In this document: positions 54,248-64,000 of the stretch, in pieces
Numbering within the stretch: position 1 is the stretch's first letter
Layout: every line of letters begins with the position of its first letter
From: Nigrospora sphaerica
Taxonomy: Eukaryota > Ascomycota > Sordariomycetes > Amphisphaeriales > Apiosporaceae
DNA: 64,000 bases
Direction of reading: 5' to 3'
Assembly: GCA_018287875.1 (NCBI GenBank)
Contig: JAGVVL010000004.1
Coordinates: forward strand, 1 to 64,000
Made by a program: the position numbers and the translations under genes
Notes under the pieces: generated by a model
What the model saw: only the letters and a program-made list of their open reading frames with translations
Databases searched by the model: none
Told to the model about the DNA's origin: nothing

Positions 54248-57200
54248 CTAGCTGATAAGCTGATTTGCCAGCTGGAACATGCCCAGCCTGCCCGAACGGA
54301 GTAGCCATCTCGCTATAATCCCTGCTTTCCCGGGGTGTCGAGCATCCTGTCCGTGTCTATCGGTTCTCCTAGAGCTTGGACGAGATGATCTCGTCTTCCT
54401 CTCTCTTGGGCAGAAAACGAGGATATGCCGGACGGTCTCCCTGCCTTGACCGCAGACGCACCAGGGGCTGTCGAAGCCTGGGACCCTACGCTTAAAAAGG
54501 AAGTCTCGCAGCCCAATCTTGCCAGTCCTCGCTTGAACGAGGATGGAGCTCTCCGCCTTATGGAGTCCCTTATGGAACTTGAGGACGTGCTTGTCTGGCG
54601 GCATCTTAGTTGCTGCCGGGGCTCGTGCTGTTCGATTTTGCTGCGTTTGTTGCCATCTTTGGAACCAGTCTCTCTCCTCAGCCTTGTGTGCTGAGTCTCC
54701 AGCTAGCCATTCGTCTAGCCACCTCTTACGATTGGGAGCGTCGGGGCCTTTCAGTCTGCGCCGGCGAGTCGGTCTTGTTAGGATCCATCTAGCTGCGCTA
54801 TCGCATCTCGCTTGGATGAGTGATGCGATACGCGGCTGTTGGAGCCTCTCTTCCGATGCCGCCACCCTTCTGTTGAGCCACGTGTCTAAGGGGGACACGT
54901 AAGCTTCCGTTTCTAGTACTGCGGTGGCCGTGGCTTTGAAAGCTCCTGTGACTTTTCGGAGGCACTCTGTCTGGACGTCGTTGAGTGCCTTGGCTCTATT
55001 TTTCGAGATTTGGCGGTGCCACTCTGAAGCTCCATAGCCTATCGCAGACCGTACGACGGCTGTATAGACTTGGCGGGCTCGCTGGAGAGACGCGCCCCAT
55101 GTCGAGCCGGCTATCCGGTCTAGAGCATAGACCTGCGTCGCCATCTTCTTCGATATCGACTGGATGTGGACGTCCCAGCGGAGATGTTTATCCACCTGGA
55201 TGCCAAGGACGCGGCAGGAGTCTTCTGGTTCGATTTCGTGACCTTCTAAGGCTATCTTTGTGTCCGGACCTTTCCGTCTTCGAGAGAAGTGGACTAGGTG
55301 ATATTTCTGGACTGCAAAGGTCATGCCGTGGCTGACTGCCCATTCTTTGCAGACCCTATGAGCGGCTTCCAGCCGCTCGCAGGTCTGCTCGGGGTTTAAG
55401 CCGAAGCCCACGAGGTTTGTGTCGTCTGCGAAGGCTATAGTGGCTATCCCTGGTACGGCGCGAAGAGCCTTATAGAGACCGGCTGTATAGAGGCAGAAGA
55501 GGATAGGCGATAGGGGTGAGCCCTGCGGGACGCCTGCCGGGACTGGGATCTCGTCCGATTCCTGGCCGTCGAAGAATAGCGTCGTGGACCGGTTAGATAG
55601 GAAGCTTCGGATCCAGTTGATAGTCCATATAGGGACCCTTAGCGCTCGCAGGTTAGCGAGAAGCCTTCCATGGTCGACCGAGTCGAAAGCGCCCGAAATA
55701 TCCAGCGATAGAAGGCTTGCTGCGCCTCCATGTTTCCAGGCTGTGCGGACTAGGTCCGTTAGCAACCGCAAGGCCGTTTCCGTGGAGCGGCCTTTCCGGT
55801 TGCCCATCTGTTCGTCCGGGAGCAGTCCGTTCTCTTCGGCAAAGCTAGCTAGCCGTTGCGCTAGTAGGCTCTCGATCGCTTTCTCTATAGTGTTAAGCAG
55901 CGCGATAGGTCTCCATCCGCCGGCTTGGTGGTACTCGTTTGGCTGCTTTCCTGGCTTCCGGAGGATAACAGAGGGGCTTTCCTAGGCGTTTAAGGAATCC
56001 GTTCGGAAGCTGGTCTGGTCCAGGTGCCTTCCACTGGCCTGCCTTAGTAAGGACGTCTTGGACTTGTTCTGCTGTGACCTTGCCGTCCATATCGAGAGGC
56101 GCTGCGAGCCGGCTCGTTGTTCGGAAGCCGGTGTACGTAGCCTTAGGGAGGGATAGAACCTCTCTCGAAAGGCCTCTGCTTTCTCCTTATGGGTCGTTGC
56201 TTCGCCTCGCGGTGTGTAGAGCGTAGGGACGGCTGGAGGTAGCGGCGGCGCGGCTCCTTCGGTTCTGGCCCATCTCGCGATGTTCCAGACGCCAGCTGGC
56301 TGGCTAGAGGCCTCGTGAAGCATGCCTCTCCAGGTCGCTGTCTTTGCGGTGCGGATCGTTTTCTTTTTCGTAAGGGATGCTTGCCGAAGGGCTCGCCAGG
56401 CTGCGTCTGTCCTGTCGGATAGCCATGCTCGCTGGGCTCGTCTCTCCTCCTCTATAGCTCTTTTTATATCGTGGTTCCACCAGGCCTTGCCTCTCCCCTT
56501 AGAGTGGCGGAGGGGGCAACTAGGTCGGCTATCCGTGTTAGCTCCTTAGTTAACGTCTCGGTGTAGCTATCGATTTCTTCTGGTGTCTCGAGTTGCCCTG
56601 GCTGTGGTAGGTATGCCGCCTCTGCCTTCGCTTGGTCGTAGTCAGCTGTTTTCCAGCTGCGTCGTAGCCTGTCTTGGCGGTCTATACGGGGTCCAGCCAC
56701 GCGTATCACCTGAGGGAGGTGATCGGATCCTGCGTATGGTGCGTATCCGTCATAGGCGACCCGGAGATCGTCTGTGGCCCAGGCTAGGTCGATCGTAGAG
56801 TCTGCGCATCCTTTTCGTGTCCATGTCGGTGTTCCAGGGGGTGATCAGCTGGAGTCTCCAGGATTCTGCTAGCTGGAGCAGCTTATCAGCTGCCCTATGG
56901 GGTCGGACGTTGTATCCTCCCCAGACGGGGTGGTGGACGTTGAAGTCTCCCACGAGGACTGTTCGTCTTGGCTGGGGTTCGTCATGGAGGGCTTCGATAG
57001 CGGGCAGGTCCGATCTGCTGGTGGACCCAGGGGGAGGCGAGTATATGCAGACAACCGTTATGGGACCGTCTGGTAGTTAGATTGTGATGCGACACTTATC
57101 TGGCTGCGCATCGTATGTCCACTGCGCTGGGGTGTACTTCTTGTTAACATAGATGCATGCCCTACCTCCCTCGGTTGCGTAGAGTAGGTAGTATGGAGAG

Positions 57201-57352
57201 GATCTCGGGCAGTAGGTGGTCGGCATGTTTGGGTTTCGCCAGGGCTCTTGAATAGCTAGGATGTCGTACTCTTCGGAGATGGCATCGACTACCGGGATCT
57301 GTGCTTTCTTGCTTTTCTGCGTGTTCCAGTGTAGGATCCTTAGCGCTGTCAT
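54248..57352 (-). pseudogene. LINE copy 4 ORF2: endonuclease plus reverse transcriptase
   Basis: Starts MTALRILHWNTQ at 57352; here the endonuclease reads through YATEGGRACIYVNK, which is shifted in copy 1. It meets TAA at about 57080, resumes (GDFNVHHP, SDHLP-type motif), changes frame at the G5 run 56512-56516, and lacks 77 bp near 55975. The RT frame 54248-55807 (519 codons) is intact with AFADDTN. It cannot make a complete ORF2 protein. Confidence 0.85.
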
Positions 57353-57371
57353 GGTCGAGCGTGGATGCTGT

Positions 57372-58660
57372 TCAGTGTTGACTCCGGTGTTTCGACGTCC
57401 ATGTTGTCTGTCTCTTCGTGGGTTCTGCTGCGGGCTCTGCCAGTGCTTCTAGTACGGCAGCTGGTTGCTCGACGCTTCCGCGGCTGTACTGTCTGCCAGT
57501 CCTCGGCTGTTGGCTTAGGGGTTCTTGCGAGGGCAGTGCGAATCCTTTCGGTCTCGTGATATAAGTAGCCTTGGCGATCTGGACCTGCTCCTGGCGGACT
57601 GGACACTCCTTAGACCACGCAGTGTGTGGTCCTCGGCATGCTGGACAGCAGTACCGACTCTTATCCTCGGCTTCTGGGCATTCTTTGTCGTCATGCTTTG
57701 TTGAAGAGCAGAGCCCGCACCTACGTGCGTGGCGGCAGACACGGGCGATATGTCCATAGCGGTAGCAGTGGTAGCACTGCTTAAGCTGGGCTCCTTCGGC
57801 GAAGGGCTCGCATGGATAGTAGCTATACTGCCAAATAAGGCCGTCTCGGCATAGCTGTTCCGCTTGTTGAACCGTGGGTACTGCAATATATAGGGCCGTG
57901 ACCTTCCTAGACGAGGTCTTAGCGTTGCGAGGGAGCTTGGCCTCTAGGACGTCGATAGGGCCGCCGGGCTGGTTCCGGAGTTGGACTCCTAGCTGCCCTT
58001 GGTTCGTCTCTATAGCCTCCTTGTTGATGCCATGGGCCACCACCAGGATCTTTCTCTTCTGGATAGAGGCGTTCTCTCCGAAGGCCTCGGTGGTCCAGGC
58101 CCGGTCAGTTTCCAGCTGTCGCTTCTCTTCTGCTGTCTTGCAGGTAATAGCATAGTCTCCGCTGGGAAGCTTCCGTGCGGCTATTGCTGTTTCTTTATCT
58201 GTTGCTGCGTTAACTTTACGCACGATCTCTTCGTAGGTGCGGCCTTCAGTTCCTGCGGCCTTGACCGTTACCTCCCGTTCGTGTCGAGGAGGCAGAGTCT
58301 TGGCTACCTGGGGGGCCCTGGGCGCTGGGGCTGCGGTAAGGGCTGTAGCGGCTGCAGCGTACGTCTTAGGAGCTTTGATTTCCTTATAGACAGCTTGTAG
58401 CGTGTTCTCGATAGCATTGATACGTCTTTCGACGCTGGGCTGGCTGTTCGATTCCTTAGCCGCTATCTCTAGGACTGGAATGGCAGCTTGAACTGCTGCG
58501 GCTAACGCCGCAATGTTGACTTCACCAGCTAGGAAGCGTTTGAAGTCGTCTATAGTGCTGCGTATATCCTCTGGACTGCGTCCAGGTGCTGTAATGCTGT
58601 CTGGCGATGGTGTTCTTGAGTCCGGAGGTGACGGCTCGGGGGTGGGGCGGGCCTATGGCG
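57372..58660 (-). CDS. LINE copy 4 ORF1 (three CCHC knuckles)
   Basis: Best ORF1 copy in the window. The frame is open from about 58655 (after an in-frame TAG) to the stop at 57372. The N-terminus is Pro/Ser-rich then helical (TIDDFKRFLAGEVNIAALAA). Knuckles: CYHCYRYGHIARVC, CGLCSSTKHDDKEC and CCPACRGPHTAWSKEC. No ATG is found near the start of this frame. An ATG in a neighbouring frame (MVDSPPSRQ, about 58705) suggests a lost base in between. ORF2 begins 17 bp after the ORF1 stop. Confidence 0.8.
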
Positions 58661-58884
58661 GCTCCCACCACCCGCGCTTTGCCTCGAGGGTGGTGAATCG
58701 ACCATTTCTAGGCTAAATGAAGCCCTAGGAACAGTTTCCGGGCTATCCGGTAGCTTATAGAGTCGTGGTTGTGAAGTTATCGCTGTGTGGGGTCGGTTTC
58801 GAAAAGTTTTTTCCTCCGCCTTTTATCAAGCTTTAGTATATAGTCTGCCATGTCTGGGATCTTTCCTTGCGTTAGTTTCCTTGA

Positions 58885-59148
58885 ATGAACAACCTTGAAG
58901 TCCGTTTCTATCCTGCCAGCGCCGCTGTGGCGCGACATCTAGGCAGCAACCCCGGTGCGAACGACCTGATAATCGAGGTCGTCACATCCTTGCATAAATG
59001 CATGGAGCTCTGCAGTACCATCACGTCCTTCGAGTGCGTTCAAGCAGTCCTTGGACTGGACAACAAGAAATGCTACCTGAGAAAGGCCGGCAATACCGTC
59101 GTCCCTACCGCGTCTACCGGAAGTTACTACACCGCCCAGCAACTGTGA
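58885..59148 (+). pseudogene. PAN/Apple-like remnant (about 87 codons)
   Basis: The frame reads NNLEVRFYPASAAVARHLG, then CMELCSTITSFECVQAVLG and KKCYLRKAG, a PAN-like cysteine pattern, ending QQL at 59148. It lacks a signal peptide and starts only 74 bp from the LINE 5' end. It is probably the last exon of a gene whose 5' part was displaced or lost; the missing part is not on the other side of LINE copy 4. Confidence 0.45.
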
Positions 59149-59622
59149 TTGAGTCGCGACACAGAAGGAAATCTAGGGGCTATGGCCCTTCGTGACATGG
59201 GATGATTTCTGTATTCTTTGCTTTATTGTTAATCTGGCCTGGGTATAGGTTTTCGTCTTGCAGCAGGTTTCCCTATCACCAACTTACGAATGTAGAGGTC
59301 TCTTGTTTTAATAAAGTCGGCGACACCTGTTACGACCGTTGCGCTAACGTGCATTTGTGACCTGGCAGACGCAGATAGCTGCGGCGCAACGAACCCAGCT
59401 ACCCCGCCTCAAGAAAACACCGCCACAAAGCGACGCCACGACACCAACCCCTGGGAAGGGCTAGAATTCAACGGCGCAGATGCATAAGTATTTAGCGTAT
59501 AAGACACCATTAGGGTTAAACCTCTTTTAGCGACAGCAGTATTGACATTGATCCGCAGACCGTCGCTTTAGGCGAGACACTAGCTAGCAGTTCAACACTA
59601 CTCTCCCCTCGCTCATCTCGAC
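59149..59622. other. Intergenic, no gene seen
   Basis: 3' flanks of the neighbours. Nothing recognised. Confidence 0.45.
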
Positions 59623-61216
59623 CTAAGTAGTAAAGGGGACATAGAGGGTCCCATCGCGGTCTGCGGCCTCTTTGAGCTTACGGTTCTCACGCACCAGCTG
59701 CCACTTCATAAACAGGATGCAGGCGATGGTGGAGGCGCTGAAAGCAGCCATAATGAGCATGGCCATAAGGTAACGAGGGCCGTCGCTCTGTGGAAAGAAG
59801 TAGGGTGAGACGAGGTTACCAAAGAAGGAGAAGACGTTACAGAAGGCGATGCCGGCGGCGCGCTTCTCGGGGTGCGTCCCATTGTCGTGGCGATCCAGGT
59901 GGCCAGCAGCGGGTTGGCTGTGAAGCTGCCGCCGATGTACATGAAGCTGGCAAAGTAGCGGGCGCCGTTGTGCATCGTGGAAGCCGAGATGATGTAGGCG
60001 ACCAGTGTGATCACCATGGGGATCGTCATATGCCAGCCACGCTCGCGGCGGCGATCGCTGGACCAGGCGGCCAGCATGGCGGTGGCGGCAGTGAGGAAAT
60101 AGGGCGGGCACGTCAGCAGGACCGTCATGATGCGCGAGCCCATGCCGAGGCCGGCGACGATGGTGGGGTAGAAGTTGTTGAAGCCGAAGGCGCAAGAGAT
60201 GCTGGCGCCCAGCAGACAAAAGGTCCAGGCCTTGGCGTCGGTCACGACGAGGCGCAGGCCGTGAAGGACCGACTCGCGAGCGCGGGGCTCCGACACGCGG
60301 TCGGCGGCGACACGGGCGATGGCGACGCGGCGCAGGTCGGCCGACAGCCAGCGGGTGCCGGCGCCCTTTTCGGAGGTCGGAAAGTCCGGGATGAAGAAGG
60401 GGCCCAGCAAGGCGAAAAGACGCCGCTGGCGGCCTCAATAATGAAGAGCCACTGCCAGCCGGCGAGACCCATGGCGCCCTCGAGGTTGGAGAAGACGGCG
60501 GCGGCGATGAGGCCCGAGCAGCCCATGGCGATGCAGAGGGCGGCGTAGAGCGACGTGATGCGCCGCGCCAGCTCAGCCCGCGTGTACCACGACGACATGA
60601 CGTAGACGGCGCCGGGGAAGAAGGGTGCCTCACAAAGCCCCAGCAGGAAACGCACCGCCAGCAACTGCCCGTGGTTCTGCGCCGCCGCCGTGCACGCCGA
60701 CAGGATCGACCAGAGAATCGCGCACCCCGAGAGGTATAGCCCCGGCCGGATCCGCGTCAGCAGCATGTTGGACGGGATCTGGCCGATCATGTAGCCCGCC
60801 GTCAGCGTCGTGATGGCCGAGTTGAAGTCGGTGCCCTCGAGGCCCAGGTCCTGCTCGAACGAGCTGAGCCGCGCTTGGCTGTCATTATTCACGTCAGCGA
60901 AGCCATCATCCGAGGGGGTTTCCTCGTACGCAATGTTGTTCCGGTCCAGATAGTTATGAAAGTACAAGATCCACACAATCGGCATAAAGGTGATGTCCAG
61001 CCGGCGCACGAGCTGCCGCTGCTTGGCTTCAATATCCGGATCGTGCAGCGCCTCAAGCGCGGTGAGTGGCGTCCCGTCCTCTTTGGTCTCGCCCTTGGCC
61101 TCCTCGTCGACCGAGATGACGGGCTTGAAGTCATCGTTTCTCCTATCTGATGTCGCAGGCCGCCTCGTGTCGTCGCCCCCGGCAGATCCGTGCTCGGCCG
61201 CTTGCAAAGGACCCAT
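59623..61216 (-). CDS. MFS transporter, anion:cation symporter (Dal5/allantoate permease-like) family
   Basis: Plasma-membrane carrier, probably for an organic anion such as a vitamin or ureide; substrate not predictable. A charged cytosolic N-terminus is followed by RRLDITFMPIVWILYFHNYLDRNN (first span and family signature), TAGYMIGQIPSN, then AVRFLLGLCEAPFFPGAVY and the central loop. The second six-span half includes FGFNNFYPTIVAGLGMGSRI and ends IACILFMKWQLVREN and a short tail. Two frame breaks: the four-base run at 60415-60418 (one more base rejoins ASGVF to ALLGPFFIPDFP) and the CCC at 59878-59880 (one more base rejoins TTMG to THPEKRAAG). No intron is needed. Intended length is about 531 aa, typical. 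Confidence 0.85.
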
Positions 61217-61918
61217 GACGGACAGAAGCGATTGCTGGTCTGTTGATGAGGCTTTAACACGCGAGTTGGTGCAGATGAGCTAGCAATTTCAAGGCTACGC
61301 TTAATGAAATGATGGAATGAACAAATGGGTGCCTCTCTTTCGTCTCCCCTCGGTCGTCTTATACTCGAAGCCAGGCTACTATAACGGGTCCATCTGCTGG
61401 GTTCGTCAGGATAGAGTGAAAGAAGCTGGGGAATCTCCTCCTGCCGCCTTGCCAAGAGCTGGGGAATTCCCGATGCCAAGGCGTGAGAGTCCAAAAGTCT
61501 AGAGATGACCAGGATTCCCCGCGGGGTTTGCGGCGGTACAAAAGGCCCTTCGGGGTCGTGCCGGTGCTTACCCTGGAAACGGTGCATGTCTATACCAGGG
61601 GCGATTTGTTGCTCCTCGGCGCGTCGGTACCATTGTTGCGACTACGCGGGCAGCGGGGTAGCAGCATCGGACCTGGGCCGTCCATTAGACAAGGGCCGCC
61701 CGTCGGAGAAGGGCCGCTCAACGGGAAATGACCGAGACAGCCACGGTGAAGACTGCGGGCAAAGTGGTATGGCCAAGCACTGGCGCCTTCGAATTCAGGT
61801 GGGGAGGCCAAGCTTTATACTTGGCTGCTGGGCAAGCGGGGTCGGTGGTGCCGGAATCCCGAGCAGATTTCGATGGGCTCGTCGCCGTGCTACGCCGCCC
61901 GCTTAGATTCGATAGGAG
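61217..61918. other. Intergenic, no gene seen
   Basis: Upstream region of the MFS gene. Open frames on both strands at 61317-61906 lack features. Confidence 0.4.
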
Positions 61919-62850
61919 CTATAAGTAGTTAACGGGTATAAATCGTAAGAACGAGACGATGCATGATCTCTTGTTCGTCCCCGGAATCGGTTCCAGTCGC
62001 GACCAGGGTACGCTTACTGGCTCGATGCCAGTTTGCGCAAGAACTTCGTCTCGTAAGAGTGTGTCGGTCTCGAATGTCTCGCCAAAGACGTTGGAGAGTT
62101 GCGTCGGGCAGCCGGGAACTACGTAGTTCACCCACGTGACCGGGACCTCGACTGTGCTAGCTCGGAGGCTTCGTTCTAGTCCTTCTTTCTTTCGGAGGAG
62201 AACCTCCCTCGTTTCTTTATTTCTCGGACGGACAGCAACGCCCGTCGCCGTATGATGGACATCGGGAACGTCCACTAGAGATAGGTCGAGGGTCTTGCAT
62301 ACGGCTTGTCTCAGGGCGAAGTTATATTGGGCATGTGCCCTGTTTCGGTGTTCCTCTGGGATCCTCACGAGAACCCGGAGGTCCTCTCGTTGACTTGCTT
62401 GCTGGGTCCGCTTGTTTGCACCGTCTTGAGGCGGTGGCTTCTGTCCCCTCCGGCGATTTCGGCCCAGGTGCGCGTGTGGGCCCAGAGGGACTCCACACGG
62501 GTCGGGCCGCCTTCCGGTAGGGGGCGCTCGTTCGGGCGGGGGCTGGTCGCGTCCCCGATCTTGGCCTGTAGGGACGCTGTGAAGCCTTCCGTAATCTCCG
62601 CGGCTAGTTCCTTGTCTTCGTCGCGGTATTCTTCGATAATGCTGTCTAGGGCGCGGGCGATCTTCGTGAGCACCGATCGTCGGGTGTTGTGTCGCTTGTC
62701 CATATCGCCCAGGATCGGGGCCAGTGCGTCCGAGGCCGGATGGTGTGCTTGCGCTGTAGTCTGCAGCGCGGCTTCTTCCGGCGTCGAAGCTTCTCGAGTG
62801 TCGTCGACCTTCCTTCGGTTTCGCAGTGAACCGTTCGCAGGGACCTCATT
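61919..62850 (-). pseudogene. LINE family C, ORF1 fragment
   Basis: Two consecutive minus-strand frames (62703-62365 and 62368-61919) match the layout of Tad1-like ORF1 proteins. There is a charged helical N-terminus (KIARALDSIIEEYRDEDKELA), a linker with WAEIAGGD, then the RRM-like core (EEHRNRAHAQYNFALRQA, WVNYVVPGCPTQLSNVFG). The following zinc knuckles and ORF2 are absent: the sequence stops at 61919. It differs from family A (copies 1-4) and family B (40.9 kb). Confidence 0.6.
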
Positions 62851-63039
62851 CTACCCCGTTCGCTTCCTCTTGTGAGTATAAGTGGGGGAGCTTCTTCAAG
62901 GTGGTCGGGGGATCGTTTCCCGTCATCACCTCATCGGTGGTGTCCTCACGAGGAGGTGAAGCCATCACGATGATGGTCCCAGAGTCCATCTGGCCTCTGG
63001 GTTGGCGTTGAGGCGCCGTTGGAGGGTTGTTAAGGATTT

Positions 63040-63824
63040 GGCAATAAATAGCAGGCTGACACTAACAGTAGGTGCCAGAAAAGAATAATCAGGAAGGAAG
63101 GTTTGAGCCAGCCTGTGAGGCCACAAAAGACCAGTTCTCGAAGTCATCCTCGTCGACTTGGGAGGTGAACCACTGCTGCTGAACGCTCTTCCCCTTGAAG
63201 ATGACGAGAGGAGGCAGCACACGGCCGGTGGCAGAGATAGCCTCAAGGAGGTCGTCCATTCGCCTATCCCGGTGTCCATCGCGAAGACCTCCGTGAGCGC
63301 AGACGGCCTGACGACCAGGGGATTATCTCCAAGGCCTATCTGAGGGCCAACCTCATCGAAGTTCCATGTGTGCTCCGGAGGGACCTTCGTCACGTCCTCC
63401 AGGTCCAGCCTGGAGAAGAACTCCTCGATATTCTCGCGAGACGCGCCGTTAACGCGTTTGTAGTCAATAGAGGTGGACGCCATAGTCTTGACCTGCGGCC
63501 AACGCCTGAAGAAACGGAGATGCCAGAATTTTCCGATGATGCGGTCGCCTCCAGAGGCCTTAACCAACGTCTGCGCATATAGACGAAAACGGCTATGCGG
63601 AGGAGGCCAATCAAGGCGCGCCTGGGTCAGCACCCACTTAGTAAGGGCGTACTCTAAGGTTGGCGATAGGTTCTGGCGATGCACCTGAGCGTTGGGCTTC
63701 AAGGGACGGCCCAGAATCCTCCTTCTGATGCTTTCCTGGAGATATTGAACTGTCTAGAGGCCTCGCGGATGGATAGGCCTCCTGAGACTTCCTTGAGCGC
63801 TGCCGCCAGCGGCAGTACTTCCAT
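63040..63824 (-). pseudogene. Second pogo/Fot-type transposase, truncated
   Basis: Start at ATG 63824 (MEVLPLAAALKEVSGGLSIR, psq-type HTH). After a one-base shift near 63730 it continues RRRILGRPLKPNAQVHRQNL and the CENP-B-like domain (TLVKASGGDRIIGKFWHLRF). Next are VNGASRENIEEFFSRLDL and the first catalytic region (HTWNFDEVGPQIGLGDN). Another shift near 63275 leads into VLPPLVIFKGKSVQQQWF. The sequence ends before the second and third catalytic Asp motifs, so it is inactive. It belongs to a different subfamily from the 35.4-kb copy. Confidence 0.75.
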
Positions 63825-64000
63825 ATAAAGAATAGCTGGTATCAAACGAAAGAGAAAAATAAAGAATCGCTGCCCCTCAACACCAAGATCTCACAATATC
63901 CAGTCATCCATCTATTTGCATTTGAAGGTATCTATCTCATCCAATTTTGGTGGTAGAAACAGTGGTGCGGTGATGGTGCGGTGCGCTGAGGGGGCTCGAG
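63825..64000. other. Window edge, no gene seen
   Basis: 5' flank of the pogo remnant. Nothing recognised. Confidence 0.4.

Larger units (their letters stand above)
54045..58811 (-). mobile_element. LINE copy 4, full length, about 4.77 kb
   Basis: Near-identical twin of copy 1: the same 5' end (GGTCGGTTTCGAAAA), the same (TAA)n tail (54047-54076), and the same TAA in the endonuclease and 77-bp RT deletion. The flanks are unrelated to those of copy 1, so it is a separate insertion and not part of a segmental duplication. Differences from copy 1 are concentrated in homopolymer lengths (for example CCTCCCTC versus CCTCCTC near 57170). Confidence 0.92.

Overview
The window looks like a TE-dense, gene-poor accessory region of a filamentous ascomycete (Pezizomycotina, most likely a Sordariomycete). 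The evidence is short introns (45-170 bp) with GT..AG ends and CTAAC/CTGAC branch points, fungal-only families (GT31-like glycosyltransferase with PAN tail, DUF3176 membrane protein, secreted laccase, fungal_trans regulator, allantoate-permease-type MFS carrier, small secreted proteins), and fungal LINE, Copia and pogo/Fot elements.

Layout. 1-4.8 kb: a foldback palindrome, then degenerate minisatellites and purine- or pyrimidine-rich tracts, with no credible gene. 4.8-11.2 kb: no recognisable host gene except a possible small micro-exon gene; it holds a diverged direct-repeat pair and a second foldback. 11.5-16.8 kb: GT31 gene and two small secreted proteins. 17.57-22.33 kb: LINE copy 1 (minus). 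22.33-26.05 kb: LINE copy 2 (plus), carrying a 393-bp TRIM. 26.9-29.0 kb: DUF3176 gene. 30.8-34.0 kb: LINE copy 3 (plus, chimeric). 34.2-35.1 kb: secreted Asn/Gly-repeat protein. 35.4-37.1 kb: pogo/Fot transposase. 37.8-40.6 kb: transcription factor. 40.9-42.6 kb: a second LINE family, full of stop codons. 42.8-50.0 kb: an intact-ended Copia element sitting inside an older LTR of its own family and carrying an extra antisense gene. 50.0-52.1 kb: laccase. 53.1-53.8 kb: secreted hypothetical. 54.05-58.81 kb: LINE copy 4 (minus). 58.9-59.1 kb: small PAN-like remnant. 59.6-61.2 kb: MFS transporter. 61.9-64.0 kb: a third LINE ORF1 and a truncated pogo transposase.

How the parts relate. The host genes do not form an obvious pathway; most encode secreted or membrane products. 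The elements interact more clearly. The TRIM has the same half-tRNA-iMet primer site and similar LTR ends as the Copia element, so the Copia element is a plausible helper. LINE copies 1 and 4 share the same crippling lesions at different loci, which implies mobilisation in trans.

Caution. Almost every host gene, and the young Copia element, is broken by single-base shifts that are repaired by lengthening a short homopolymer by one base. That pattern suggests systematic consensus deletion errors rather than mass pseudogenisation. Products below are therefore given for the intended gene, with break points stated.
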